Origin: Rhizobium sp. 11515TR
GTDB taxonomy: Bacteria; Pseudomonadota; Alphaproteobacteria; Rhizobiales; Rhizobiaceae
Length of the DNA: 64,000 nucleotides
Reading direction: 5' to 3'
Assembly: GCF_002277895.1 (NCBI RefSeq)
Contig: NZ_CP022998.1
Span: forward strand, 2,027,501-2,091,500
Of this stretch, positions 38,111-46,941 are shown piece after piece (the first letter of the stretch is position 1; the number at the start of each line of letters is the position of its first letter). The notes beneath the pieces are model-generated. The model saw nothing but the letters and a program-made list of their open reading frames with translations. It ran no database searches and was not told the DNA's origin. The translations under genes were made by a program, and so were the position numbers.

Positions 38111-38231
38111 TCAAAGTATCGCGTGATCCTTATCCGTTACCGGGGCAGCGAACGAGCGCGCCTAAGATCTGATCCTCCCAAGACTTGACCGCGAAACGGC
38201 AAGAATTTAGCCTTCCTGCCTCTTTTGTGAG
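38083..38231 (-). ncRNA. Candidate trans-acting small RNA (alpha-r9/Smr9C-like)
   Basis: On the minus strand about 120 bases of non-coding sequence end in a strong intrinsic terminator. The alpha-r9 sRNA of Sinorhizobium, about 149 bases long, is recalled as lying between a small membrane-protein gene and proS on the strand opposite to proS. This location and orientation match. The 5' end is set only by that length. Sequence-level identity could not be tested here. Confidence 0.5.
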
Positions 38232-38255
38232 CTAAAATTAGCTCAAACATTGAGC
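38228..38255. promoter_or_regulatory. Two overlapping, mutually exclusive palindromes
   Basis: TGAGCTAA (38228-38235) can pair with TTAGCTCA (38238-38245), while GCTCAA (38241-38246) can pair with TTGAGC (38250-38255). The middle arm cannot be in both stems, which is the layout of an attenuator-like switch or of overlapping operators. Confidence 0.5.
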
Positions 38256-38259
38256 TTTG

Positions 38260-38466
38260 TCATCCTTTTTTTTGCTTTTTTGCTACAGCCGCGCAGAATT
38301 TTTCTGTTGACGAATTTCCGTCGTAAATCCTTACAAACGTGCGCTTTTTCGAAACATCGAAAATAGGCTCTATCCCCTGTATTCTCAGGCTTTTGTCAAA
38401 TTCTTCTATTGAAGAATGCGGGTTTCCTTCCTGCGCCGAAGCAGTTATGAACTGCCTCCAGTACAT
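38260..38466 (-). CDS. Doubtful 68-residue frame, possible gene remnant
   Basis: ATG at 38466 with an in-frame TAG three codons upstream. The product is basic and soluble; GIEPIFDVSKKRTFVRIYDG looks like the wing end of a helix-turn-helix protein, so it may be the tail of a decayed regulator. It is divergent from proS with a 55-base gap. No good ribosome site is visible. Confidence 0.3.
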   Translation of the reverse strand: MYWRQFITASAQEGNPHSSIEEFDKSLRIQGIEPIFDVSKKRTFVRIYDGNSSTEKFCAAVAKKQKKG

Positions 38467-38521
38467 AATTTGCTAACGATTCCGCCGGGAGCGGAACGTC
38501 AAACCATCTGGAACAAGCGTC

Positions 38522-39844
38522 ATGCGTCTGTCTCGTTACTTCATGCCGATCCTGAAGGAAAATCCCAAGGAGGCTGAAATTGTTTCCCATCGGCTCATGC
38601 TGCGCACCGGCATGATCCGGCAACAGTCGCAGGGCATCTATTCCTGGCTGCCATTGGGCAAACGCGTGCTGGACAAGGTCAACAAGATCATCCGCGAAGA
38701 GCAGAACCGCTCCGGCGCCATCGAGCTGTCGATGCCGACGCTGCAGTCGGCTGAGCTCTGGCAGGAAAGCGGCCGTTATGACGCCTACGGCAAGGAGATG
38801 CTGCGCATCAAGGACCGACAGGATCGGCCCATGCTCTATGGCCCGACCAATGAGGAAATGGTCACCGACATCTTCCGGTCCTATATCAAGTCTTACAAGG
38901 ACTTGCCGCTGAACCTTTATCATATCCAGCTGAAGTTCCGTGACGAAATCCGTCCGCGTTTCGGCACGATGCGCTCGCGCGAATTCATGATGAAGGATGC
39001 CTATTCCTTCGATCTGACGCAGGAAGGCGCAGTGCAATCTTATAACAAGATGTTCGCCGCCTATCTGCGCACCTTCAATCGTCTCGGCCTGAGAGCCATC
39101 CCTATGCGGGCAGATACCGGCCCGATCGGCGGCAATCTCAGCCACGAATTCATCATTCTCGCTGACACCGGCGAGTCGGAAGTTTTCTGCCACAAGGATT
39201 TCGTCAATTTCGACATTCCCGGCGAAGACACCAATTTCGATGATGCCGCCGGCCTGAAGGGGATTTTCGACAAGTGGACCTCGGTCTATGCCGCCACCTC
39301 GGAAATGCATGACGAAACCGCCTTTAACGCCATCCCGGAAGGCGATCGCCTGTCTGCACGCGGCATCGAGGTCGGCCACATCTTCTATTTCGGCACGAAG
39401 TATTCCGAGCCGATGGGTGCCAAGGTACAAGGTCCGGACGGTAAGGAACATGCTGTCCACATGGGATCTTACGGTATAGGCCCGACACGCCTTGTTCCCG
39501 CCATCATCGAAGCATCGCATGATGAGAATGGAATCATCTGGCCGGCTTCGGTCGCGCCTTTTGACGCCGTGGTGATCAACATGAAGGCTGGCGACCATGC
39601 CTGCGATGAAGCTTGCGAAACTGTCTACGCCGCTTTGTCGAAGGCCGGCAAGGATGTGCTGTACGACGATCGTGACGAGCGCGCCGGAACGAAGTTCGCG
39701 ACCGCCGATCTGATCGGCGTGCCTGTGCAGATCATCGTTGGTCCGCGTTCGATCGCGAACGGCGAAGTGGAGTTGAAGGACCGCAAGACCGGCGCTCGCG
39801 AGACGATGACGGTCGAAGCAGCGATCAATCGGCTGGCAGGCTGA
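38522..39844 (+). CDS. proS: Prolyl-tRNA synthetase
   Basis: 440 residues. Charges tRNA-Pro. Class II synthetase core with motif 2 ([25 protein letters not shown] split around residues 140-165) and motif 3 ([16 protein letters not shown]). The C-terminal anticodon-binding domain covers ~345-440. It is the short alphaproteobacterial form: the ~180-residue editing insertion of the E. coli-type enzyme is absent. It precedes lolC by 26 bases, probably one transcript. Confidence 0.96.
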   Translation: MRLSRYFMPILKENPKEAEIVSHRLMLRTGMIRQQSQGIYSWLPLGKRVLDKVNKIIREEQNRSGAIELSMPTLQSAELWQESGRYDAYGKEMLRIKDRQDRPMLYGPTNEEMVTDIFRSYIKSYKDLPLNLYHIQLKFRDEIRPRFGTMRSREFMMKDAYSFDLTQEGAVQSYNKMFAAYLRTFNRLGLRAIPMRADTGPIGGNLSHEFIILADTGESEVFCHKDFVNFDIPGEDTNFDDAAGLKGIFDKWTSVYAATSEMHDETAFNAIPEGDRLSARGIEVGHIFYFGTKYSEPMGAKVQGPDGKEHAVHMGSYGIGPTRLVPAIIEASHDENGIIWPASVAPFDAVVINMKAGDHACDEACETVYAALSKAGKDVLYDDRDERAGTKFATADLIGVPVQIIVGPRSIANGEVELKDRKTGARETMTVEAAINRLAG

Positions 39845-39870
39845 TTGACGATACAAAGGATGAAAGGCGA

Positions 39871-41181
39871 ATGGCGGTGAGCGCGGCAGTGGAACAGCAG
39901 GAAAATTCGTTCAAGGCCGGCCCATCGTCTCGCCCGTTTTCCGGTTTCGAACGGCTTGTGGCCTGGCGCTACCTGCGCTCCCGGCGCAAGGAAGCCTCGA
40001 TTTCGGTCATTGCCGGCTTCTCCCTGGTCGGCATCATGCTCGGCGTCGCCGCGCTGATCATCGTCATGGCCGTCATGAACGGTTTCCGTGCCGAGCTATT
40101 CAAACAGATTCTTGGCTTCAACGGTCATGTCGTCGTTCAGCCGATTGATTCGCCGCTGAACGACTATGCCGATCTGGCGAAGAAGTTTTCTGCCGTTCCG
40201 GGCGTCACCATGGCCTTACCGCTCGTCGAGGGGGAAACGCTCGCCTCCGGCCGCGGCGGCTCCGGCACTGGCGCGCTGGTGCGCGGCATCCGCCCGGAAG
40301 ATTTGACCAAGCTCAAATCGGTCTCCGATCACGTTGTCTCCGGCGATATGGTCGGCTTCGCTTCGGGACAGGGTGTCCTCGTTGGTAGCCGGCTTGCCCG
40401 GCAATTGGGCCTGACGGTCGGCGATCAGATCACCCTTACGGCACCGGATGGCGATGTGACGCCTTTTGGTGTCAACCCGCGCGTCAAAGCCTATACCATC
40501 TCCGGTATCTTCGAGGTCGGCATGTCGGAGTATGATTCCTCCGTCGTCTTCATGCCGCTCGAAGAAGCGCAGGTCTTCTTCAATGCCGAAGGCATCGTCG
40601 AGAAGATCGAGCTCTTCATCACCAATCCGGATGACGTCGATCAGCTGCGGCCGAAGATCGAAGAGGCGGCCGGGCGGCAGATCTTCCTGACGGACTGGCG
40701 GCAGGTCAACGCCACTTTCTTCTCGGCGCTGCAGGTCGAGCGCAACACGATGTTCATGATCCTGACGTTGATCGTTCTCGTCGCCGCGCTGAATATCATT
40801 TCCGGCCTGATCATGTTGGTAAAGGATAAGGGCAGCGACATCGCCATCCTGCGCACCATGGGGGCGACATCGGGCGCGATCATGCGCATCTTTTTCATGA
40901 CGGGCGCGGCGATCGGTGTTGTCGGAACGTTTGCAGGTGTCATACTCGGCGTCCTGGTCTGCCTCAATATCGAATCCATCCGCCAGTTCTTCTCCTGGAT
41001 TTCCGGCACCGTGATTTTCAATCCGGAGGTCTATTTCCTCAGCAAATTGCCGGCCGAGATGAATCTCGGTGAGACCATCTCCGTCATCGTGATGGCGCTC
41101 ACTCTATCCTTCCTTGCCACCATCTTTCCGGCCTGGCGGGCCTCGCGGCTGGATCCGGTGCAGGCGCTGCGCTACGAATAA
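39871..41181 (+). CDS. lolC: Lipoprotein-releasing ABC transporter permease LolC/E
   Basis: 436 residues. Membrane segments at ~50-75 ([27 protein letters not shown]), ~295-320, ~345-375 and ~405-425 flank a ~220-residue periplasmic MacB-like domain. This is the LolC/LolE topology, extracting lipoproteins from the inner membrane for LolA. A single permease gene here suggests a homodimeric LolF-type complex as in many alphaproteobacteria. The N-terminal ~30 residues are polar. lolD follows after 14 bases. Confidence 0.92.
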   Translation: MAVSAAVEQQENSFKAGPSSRPFSGFERLVAWRYLRSRRKEASISVIAGFSLVGIMLGVAALIIVMAVMNGFRAELFKQILGFNGHVVVQPIDSPLNDYADLAKKFSAVPGVTMALPLVEGETLASGRGGSGTGALVRGIRPEDLTKLKSVSDHVVSGDMVGFASGQGVLVGSRLARQLGLTVGDQITLTAPDGDVTPFGVNPRVKAYTISGIFEVGMSEYDSSVVFMPLEEAQVFFNAEGIVEKIELFITNPDDVDQLRPKIEEAAGRQIFLTDWRQVNATFFSALQVERNTMFMILTLIVLVAALNIISGLIMLVKDKGSDIAILRTMGATSGAIMRIFFMTGAAIGVVGTFAGVILGVLVCLNIESIRQFFSWISGTVIFNPEVYFLSKLPAEMNLGETISVIVMALTLSFLATIFPAWRASRLDPVQALRYE

Positions 41182-41195
41182 GGATATTCCATTTG

Positions 41196-41879
41196 ATGAA
41201 ACGCAACGTCGTTCTCCAGCTCTCTGGCGTGGAGCGTCACTACGGGCAGGGCGAGACACGGCTGTCGATCCTGAAGGGTGCCGATTTCACTTTGCGCAGC
41301 GGCGAGATCGTCGCGCTTGTTGCGCCGTCAGGCACGGGGAAATCGACGCTTCTCCATGTGGCCGGGCTGCTTGAGCATCCGGATGGCGGCGAGGTACTCG
41401 TCAACGGTCAGGCCTGCGAAGGCTTGTCCGATGATAGGCGGACGGCCGTGCGCCGCAGCGAAATCGGCTTCGTCTATCAGTTCCATCACCTGCTGCCCGA
41501 GTTCTCGGCTCTCGAGAATATCATGATGCCGCAGCTTATTTCCGGGCTCTCGCGTAAAGATGCGAGCGAGCGCGCTTCTCAGCTTCTCGACTACATGCGC
41601 ATCGGCCATCGCGCCGATCATCGCCCCGCCGAGCTCTCCGGCGGCGAGCAGCAGCGTGTCGCGATCGCCCGTGCCGTCGCCAATGCGCCGCTGGTGCTGC
41701 TGGCCGACGAGCCCACCGGCAATCTCGACCCGGCGACCGCGCATTACGTCTTCGATGCGCTGGAAGCACTGGTGCGTCAGTCGGGTCTCGCGGCGTTGAT
41801 TGCCACCCACAATCACGAGCTCGCAGCCCGCATGGATCGCCGTGTCACGCTAAGTGAAGGCAAAGTGGTCGAGGTTTAA
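41196..41879 (+). CDS. lolD: Lipoprotein-releasing ABC transporter ATPase LolD
   Basis: 227 residues. ABC ATPase with Walker [10 protein letters not shown] (43-51; Ala in place of the usual first Gly), LolD/MacB-type Q-loop [19 protein letters not shown], signature LSGGEQQR, Walker [13 protein letters not shown] and switch ATHNHELA. It pairs with the upstream permease. The ATG at 41196 is chosen; a TTG three bases earlier would be nearer AAGGA. Confidence 0.93.
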   Translation: MKRNVVLQLSGVERHYGQGETRLSILKGADFTLRSGEIVALVAPSGTGKSTLLHVAGLLEHPDGGEVLVNGQACEGLSDDRRTAVRRSEIGFVYQFHHLLPEFSALENIMMPQLISGLSRKDASERASQLLDYMRIGHRADHRPAELSGGEQQRVAIARAVANAPLVLLADEPTGNLDPATAHYVFDALEALVRQSGLAALIATHNHELAARMDRRVTLSEGKVVEV

Positions 41880-41888
41880 TCGCTCCCG

Positions 41889-42356
41889 TCACGGAACGAT
41901 CAGGCCACCGCGATAATCCAGCTCATAGGCCTTGCGCTCTTTCACCATGATGGCTTCGTGCCCGATAAAGTGGTCGCACGATCCGGTGCTGCGGTCGATA
42001 TAGCGGCCGTAGACGTGTTCGAATTCGAAGCCGCCTAGAAAGCGTTTTTCATCCTGATAGAGGCGCAGAAGTGCCGCCTTGATAACCATGCCCGCGCGGG
42101 TGCCGTCGATCAGATCGGGCTCGACGATATGGCCGAAATAGTTCATGGCCCAGACCGGCTCGTCGTCATGCCAGACGAGTTCCTGTCCCGCGAAATCCGT
42201 GCCGCCGAAATAGCTGTCGAGATAACGCCAGCGGCCGCTCGCATAACCAATGTCATGCGAGCCGCTTCGGCATGACGGCAGCCTCTCGCCGTCGCCGACA
42301 TAGGTCTCGGCTTTGGCAGCGACAATAAAATCGTTCAGCTCGGCAAGATCCGGCAT
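41889..42356 (-). CDS. DUF5680-like protein
   Basis: 155 residues, soluble. Starts at ATG 42356 with GGAGAGGG just upstream; the frame also has a TTG at 42368. The central part RYLDSYFGGTDFAGQELVWHDDEPVWAMNYFGHI resembles DUF5680 proteins, some of which are fused to HTH regulators. No catalytic motif is apparent. It converges on lolD with only 9 bases between stops. Confidence 0.7.
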   Translation of the reverse strand: MPDLAELNDFIVAAKAETYVGDGERLPSCRSGSHDIGYASGRWRYLDSYFGGTDFAGQELVWHDDEPVWAMNYFGHIVEPDLIDGTRAGMVIKAALLRLYQDEKRFLGGFEFEHVYGRYIDRSTGSCDHFIGHEAIMVKERKAYELDYRGGLIVP

Positions 42357-42435
42357 GACCCTCTCCAATTTTGGTGAGCGGCCAAGATGTCATTCAACGT
42401 GACTTTTGTAAAGAACAAAAAGAGAACATGTGATG

Positions 42436-43029
42436 CTATTGGCCGTTTCTACAGGCCTTCTGACCGATATCGTCCTGCCAGTCCTGTATGCTCACCGTCT
42501 TGGCATCGGCCTTCAGCATCTTGCTGTCCTTTGTCACCTTGCCAGTCAGAACGTTGTAATCGCAGCTATAGCTGTTGTTGGGTTCAAGGTTGTCACGAAA
42601 ATCGTAGCTATAGCCGGCAACCAAAAATGCGTTGTTGCGGTAGGCAAGTGTCAGCGTCTGGTGCCAGCGGTCGCGCCCGATAGCATCGTTCTGCGAACTG
42701 ATCGCGATTGAACCGTTCGGCAGCGCGGCGATCGAGGGTTCCTGGCCGTAGATGCCGCCGGGCTCTGCGCGACCCCATACCTTATCGGGAGCGGCGGCGG
42801 CCAGCTTCAGTAGCTCATGTTCCTTGTCGCGGAGATAGATATAGATCCCGATCTCATAATCGGCCTGGTCGTTCGGCGGCATCGTTACCAGCAATGCGAG
42901 GTCCGGATTGCCGTCCTTATTCCAATCGCCGATCGCCGCGTCGATGATGCGGTCTGAGGTGATCGTGTCTTCGGCGCGAGCCGCAGTTGCAGTCAAAAGA
43001 AGAATGAGAGCGCAGCCAAGGGACTTCAT
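42436..43029 (-). CDS. Secreted protein with an FG-GAP/VCBS-like motif
   Basis: 197 residues. ATG 43029 follows GGGAGATC and opens a clear Sec signal peptide (MKSLGCALILLLTATAARA). The mature N-terminus DAAIGDWNKDGNPDLALLV is an FG-GAP/VCBS-type calcium-binding-like repeat; the remainder is beta-rich, with Cys in YSCDYN and QKACRNG. No enzyme motif seen. The frame is open further upstream but that would bury the signal peptide. It diverges from the small membrane peptide at 43181. Confidence 0.8.
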   Translation of the reverse strand: MKSLGCALILLLTATAARAEDTITSDRIIDAAIGDWNKDGNPDLALLVTMPPNDQADYEIGIYIYLRDKEHELLKLAAAAPDKVWGRAEPGGIYGQEPSIAALPNGSIAISSQNDAIGRDRWHQTLTLAYRNNAFLVAGYSYDFRDNLEPNNSYSCDYNVLTGKVTKDSKMLKADAKTVSIQDWQDDIGQKACRNGQ

Positions 43030-43124
43030 CGTGATCTCCCGGTTTGCCTCTGCATAGCGCCGGGCCGCCCCGACGTCCATTACAGGCTGAAAAGCCGTCT
43101 GATGAAATTTCTTGATGCATCTAT

Positions 43125-43147
43125 TGACTCTCGAACAAAAATGGAAC
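43125..43147 (+). promoter_or_regulatory. LexA (SOS) box with adjoining -35 element
   Basis: GAAC-N7-GAAC at 43133-43147 (GAACAAAAATGGAAC), which is GTTC-N7-GTTC on the other strand, the alphaproteobacterial LexA site. TTGACT (43125-43130) sits 2 bases before it, so bound LexA would block the promoter. The box matches the one before dinB at 14 of 15 positions. It lies 33 bases before the ATG of the 28-residue peptide and 103 bases before the secreted-protein gene on the other strand. Confidence 0.8.
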
Positions 43148-43180
43148 AAAAAAGAAACATAACGAGTAAGGAGCGCTTAG

Positions 43181-43267
43181 ATGACCGACATTATTCGAGA
43201 CGTTGCAGCATTCACTTCCATCGTCATGTTCGTTGCCAGCTTTTCCCTCATCATGATGGCGATGTGA
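43181..43267 (+). CDS. 28-residue single-span membrane peptide, probably SOS-induced
   Basis: ATG 43181 with GGAG 7 bases upstream; 28 codons then TGA. The peptide has a short polar head (MTDIIRD) and a hydrophobic helix from AAFTSIVMFVASF to LIMMAM, so it is an inner-membrane peptide. A LexA box lies directly upstream. Size, topology and control match Caulobacter SidA (29 residues, SOS-induced division inhibitor acting on FtsW), but sequence identity to SidA has not been tested. dnaE begins 117 bases after it and might be cotranscribed. Confidence 0.7.
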   Translation: MTDIIRDVAAFTSIVMFVASFSLIMMAM

Positions 43268-43384
43268 GTTTTGTCCCCCATTTGCACATGCTGTTCCCAT
43301 ATTTGATGGGAGCAACTTCTGGACTTTACGGTCCGCAATGCCGAAAATGCCTCTGATTCATTCAGGCTTGCGGAAGGGTATGAA

Positions 43385-46300
43385 ATGGCGGATGCAGGTG
43401 GCAGCGGCGCGGTAGCGCCGGTCGGCGAAATGCCGGAATTCGTGCACCTCAGGGTTCATTCCGCCTATTCTCTACTAGAGGGCGCATTGCCGCTCAAGAA
43501 GATATTGGCCAAGGCTGCCGGGGACAGTCAGCCGGCCATTGCCATCACCGATACCAACAATTTGTTCGTTGCCCTGGAGTTCTCGCAGAAAGCGATGGAC
43601 GAGGGGCTGCAGCCAATCATCGGCTGTCAGGTATCGATCGATATGGAAGACGGCGGCGAGGGCGAGAAGCGCGGGCCGCAGCAGGCCTTGGCGAAGCTGC
43701 CATCCATCGTGCTGCTTGCCGCCACCGAGCAGGGCTACGAGCGCCTCGTCGATCTTGTCAGCCGCGCCTATCTCGGCGGCGAAGGCAATCATGCCGTTCA
43801 CATTGCAGCCTCATGGCTGGACGAGATCGGCACGGAAGGGTTGATCGCACTCACCGGTTCGCTGACCGGCCCGGTTGACATGGCGTTGAAGGAAGGCCAT
43901 GCGCCGCAGGCGCTATCCCGTCTGTTGACACTGAAACGCCTGTTCGGCGACAGGTTGTATGTCGAATTGCAGCGTCATGGCACCTATGATCGCCGCCACG
44001 AGCAGAAGATGATCGCGATGGCTTACGAGCATGAGATTCCGCTCGTCGCCACCAACGAAGCCTTTTTTCCGACGCGGGACGATTATGATGCGCATGACGC
44101 TCTGATGGCGGTGGCCCACAATGCCATTGTCTCGGACGATACGCGGTTCCGCCTGACGCCGGATCATTATCTCAAGAGCCGTGCCGACATGGCGAAACTC
44201 TTCGCCAATCTGCCCGAAGCGCTGGAGAACACGGTCGAGATCGCCCGCCGCTGCTCCTTCATCCTGAAGACCCGCAAGCCGATCCTGCCGCGCTTCACTG
44301 GCGCCACGGATGATGCGGAGGAGGCAGAGCGTGCCGAGGCCGCCGAGCTGCGCGCTCAGGCGATCGAGGGTCTCGACCAGCGTCTCGTCTCGCTCGGCAT
44401 GGCACCGGGCTATGCGGAGAAGGATTATCGCGAGCGGCTGGAATTCGAACTGAGCGTTATCGAGCGCATGAAGTTTCCCGGCTACTTCCTGATCGTTGCG
44501 GACTTCATCAAATGGGCCAAGCGCCACGATATCCCCGTGGGCCCGGGCCGCGGTTCCGGTGCGGGCTCGCTGGTCGCCTATGCTCTGACCATCACCGACG
44601 TCGATCCGCTGCGCTTTTCGTTGCTGTTCGAGCGCTTCCTCAATCCGGAACGCGTCTCCATGCCGGACTTTGATATTGATTTCTGCCAGGACCGGCGCGA
44701 AGAGGTGATCCGTTACGTGCAGGCCAAATATGGCCGCGAGCAGGTGGCGCAGATCATCACCTTCGGTTCGCTGCAGGCGCGCGCAGCCTTGCGCGACGTC
44801 GGCCGCGTGCTCGAAATGCCCTATGGCCAGGTCGACAAGATCTGCAAGCTGGTGCCGAACAATCCCGCCAATCCTACGCCGCTGAGCAAGGCGATCGAGG
44901 AGGAGCCGCGTCTGCAAGAAGAGGCGGACAAGGAGCCGGTCGTCGCCCGGCTTCTCGACATCGCGCAGAAGATTGAAGGCCTCTATCGCCACGCCTCGAC
45001 GCACGCCGCCGGTATCGTCATCGGCGACCGTCCGCTGTCGAAGCTCGTGCCGATGTATCGCGACCCGCGCTCCGACATGCCGGTCACCCAGTTCAACATG
45101 AAATGGGTGGAGCAGGCCGGTCTGGTGAAGTTCGACTTCCTCGGCCTGAAGACACTGACTGTCCTGAAGACGGCGGTCGATTTCGTTGCTAAGCGCGGCA
45201 TCTCGATCGATCTTGCCAGCATACCGCTTGACGACAAATTGAGCTATGAGATGCTCTCGCGCGGCGAGACGGTCGGCGTGTTCCAGGTGGAAAGTGCGGG
45301 CATGCGCAAGGCGCTGATCGGCATGCGTCCTGACTGCATCGAGGATATCATCGCGCTCGTGGCGCTCTATCGTCCCGGCCCGATGGAGAACATCCCGGTC
45401 TATAATGCCCGCAAGCACGGCGAGGAGGAGATCGAATCGATCCACCCGAAGATCGACTATCTTCTCAAGGAAACCCAGGGCGTTATCGTCTACCAGGAAC
45501 AGGTGATGCAGGTCGCCCAGGTGCTCTCGGGCTATTCGCTCGGCGAGGCGGATCTTCTGCGCCGCGCCATGGGTAAGAAGATCAAGGCGGAGATGGACCA
45601 GCAGCGCGAGCGCTTCGTCGATGGCGCCATCAAGAACGGCGTTTCGAAGGGCCAGGCCGACGTCATCTTCGATCTGCTCGCGAAATTCGCCAATTACGGC
45701 TTCAACAAGTCGCATGCCGCCGCCTACGCGATCGTCTCCTACCAGACCGCCTATATGAAGGCACACTATCCGGTGGAGTTCCTGGCCGCGTCGATGACGC
45801 TCGATATGTCCAACACCGAAAAGGTCAACGACTTCCGTCAGGATGCCAAGCGGCTGGGCATCGAGGTCATCGCGCCCTCGGTGCAGACCTCGTTCCGCCA
45901 TTTCGAGACGGGTGATAACCGTATCTATTATGCTCTGGCCGCCATCAAGGGTGTCGGCGAATCCGCTGTCGACCATATCGTCGAGGTGCGCGGCGACAAA
46001 CCCTTTGCCGGCATCGAGGATTTCTGCCTGCGCATCGATCCCAAGCAGATCAACCGTCGCGTTCTGGAAAGCCTGATCTGTGCCGGCGCTTTCGATTGTT
46101 TCGAGATCGACCGCGCCCAGCTGATCGCCGGCCTCGACCGTATCATGGGCTATGCCCAGGTGGCGCAGGAAAACAAGCGCAGTGGCCAGCATGACATGTT
46201 CGGGAGTGCAGCCTCCGGTCCGGAAAAGATCGTGTTTCCGCCCTATACGCCATGGCTCGCCTCGGAGCGTTTGCTGCGCGAGTTCCAAGTGCTCGGCTTC

Positions 46301-46879
46301 TATCTGACGGCACATCCGCTCGATACTTATAAGAGCGTGCTCGACAAGATGCGGGTGCAGCCGTTCGCCGAGTTCTCCGCCGCCGTAAAGCAGGGCGCCA
46401 GCAACGGCCGTCTCGCTGGCACGGTTATCTCCAAGCAGGAGCGCAAGACGCGTACCGGCAACAAGATGGGCATCTTCGTTTTCTCCGATGCTTCGGGCCA
46501 GTTCGAAGCCGTGCTCTTCTCGGAGACGCTCAACCAGTATCGTGATGTGCTCGAAGTCGGCAAATCCTTCGTCATTACGGCCCAGGCGGACGAGCGCCCG
46601 GAAGGCATCAGCCTGCGCCTGCAGACGGCGCAGTCGCTGGAGGAGAAGTCGCTGCAGATGCAGAAGGCGCTGCGCGTCTATGTCCGCGATTCTGGCCCGC
46701 TGAAAGCCGTTGCCGCGCATCTTAACGCCAAGGGCGATGGCCTTGTTTCCTTTATCGTCATCAAGGAGGAAGGAATGCGCGAGGTCGAGGTGGCACTGCC
46801 GGAGAAATATCGTATCACGCCCGAAATCGCTGCTGCCTTGCGCACGGCACCCGGCGTGATCGACGTGGAGCTGGTTTGA
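43385..46879 (+). CDS. dnaE: DNA polymerase III subunit alpha
   Basis: 1164 residues, the replicative polymerase. N-terminal PHP domain (FVHLRVHSAYSLLEGALPLKK from ~18), then the C-family palm with PDFDIDFCQDRREEVI (catalytic Asp pair) and GPGRGSGAGSLVAYAL. It continues with helix-hairpin-helix (~890-960) and OB-fold (~1000-1080) domains. Full length for DnaE1 and not the shorter SOS-type DnaE2/ImuC, which normally lies beside imuAB. AAGGG lies a few bases before the ATG. Confidence 0.96.
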   Translation: MADAGGSGAVAPVGEMPEFVHLRVHSAYSLLEGALPLKKILAKAAGDSQPAIAITDTNNLFVALEFSQKAMDEGLQPIIGCQVSIDMEDGGEGEKRGPQQALAKLPSIVLLAATEQGYERLVDLVSRAYLGGEGNHAVHIAASWLDEIGTEGLIALTGSLTGPVDMALKEGHAPQALSRLLTLKRLFGDRLYVELQRHGTYDRRHEQKMIAMAYEHEIPLVATNEAFFPTRDDYDAHDALMAVAHNAIVSDDTRFRLTPDHYLKSRADMAKLFANLPEALENTVEIARRCSFILKTRKPILPRFTGATDDAEEAERAEAAELRAQAIEGLDQRLVSLGMAPGYAEKDYRERLEFELSVIERMKFPGYFLIVADFIKWAKRHDIPVGPGRGSGAGSLVAYALTITDVDPLRFSLLFERFLNPERVSMPDFDIDFCQDRREEVIRYVQAKYGREQVAQIITFGSLQARAALRDVGRVLEMPYGQVDKICKLVPNNPANPTPLSKAIEEEPRLQEEADKEPVVARLLDIAQKIEGLYRHASTHAAGIVIGDRPLSKLVPMYRDPRSDMPVTQFNMKWVEQAGLVKFDFLGLKTLTVLKTAVDFVAKRGISIDLASIPLDDKLSYEMLSRGETVGVFQVESAGMRKALIGMRPDCIEDIIALVALYRPGPMENIPVYNARKHGEEEIESIHPKIDYLLKETQGVIVYQEQVMQVAQVLSGYSLGEADLLRRAMGKKIKAEMDQQRERFVDGAIKNGVSKGQADVIFDLLAKFANYGFNKSHAAAYAIVSYQTAYMKAHYPVEFLAASMTLDMSNTEKVNDFRQDAKRLGIEVIAPSVQTSFRHFETGDNRIYYALAAIKGVGESAVDHIVEVRGDKPFAGIEDFCLRIDPKQINRRVLESLICAGAFDCFEIDRAQLIAGLDRIMGYAQVAQENKRSGQHDMFGSAASGPEKIVFPPYTPWLASERLLREFQVLGFYLTAHPLDTYKSVLDKMRVQPFAEFSAAVKQGASNGRLAGTVISKQERKTRTGNKMGIFVFSDASGQFEAVLFSETLNQYRDVLEVGKSFVITAQADERPEGISLRLQTAQSLEEKSLQMQKALRVYVRDSGPLKAVAAHLNAKGDGLVSFIVIKEEGMREVEVALPEKYRITPEIAAALRTAPGVIDVELV

Positions 46880-46880
46880 A

Positions 46881-46924
46881 GCAATTCCAGGAAAACTGTA
46901 TAGCGGCTTTCCGTCTGGAATTGC
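46881..46924. repeat. Palindromic rhizobial intergenic repeat
   Basis: GCAATTCCAG (46881-46890) and CTGGAATTGC (46915-46924) are perfect 10-bp arms around a GC-richer centre with a GAAAAC/GCTTTCC secondary pairing. It lies 1 base after the dnaE stop and before the converging L,D-transpeptidase gene. The pattern is one I recall as dispersed in Rhizobium intergenic DNA; it may serve as a two-way transcription end. Confidence 0.6.
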
Positions 46925-46941
46925 GTAAAGACAAAAAGGTT

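Larger units (their letters stand above)
37900..38521. other. Intergenic region upstream of proS
   Basis: About 620 bases, AT-richer than its surroundings. It holds a minus-strand terminator (38083-38110), the candidate small RNA upstream of it, two overlapping palindromes (38228-38255), and a doubtful 68-codon minus-strand frame (38260-38466). 37900-38080 shows nothing I can name. Confidence 0.6.

Noticed and set aside
43913-46720. 935-codon open frame antisense to dnaE
   Set aside because: Shadow of the dnaE coding strand; no motif, composition typical of reverse-frame translation.
43385-46879. dnaE as an SOS-type dnaE2 because of the LexA box upstream
   Set aside because: Length, intact PHP and C-terminal domains and lack of imuA/imuB neighbours fit the replicative DnaE1; the box is 237 bases upstream and next to the 28-residue gene.
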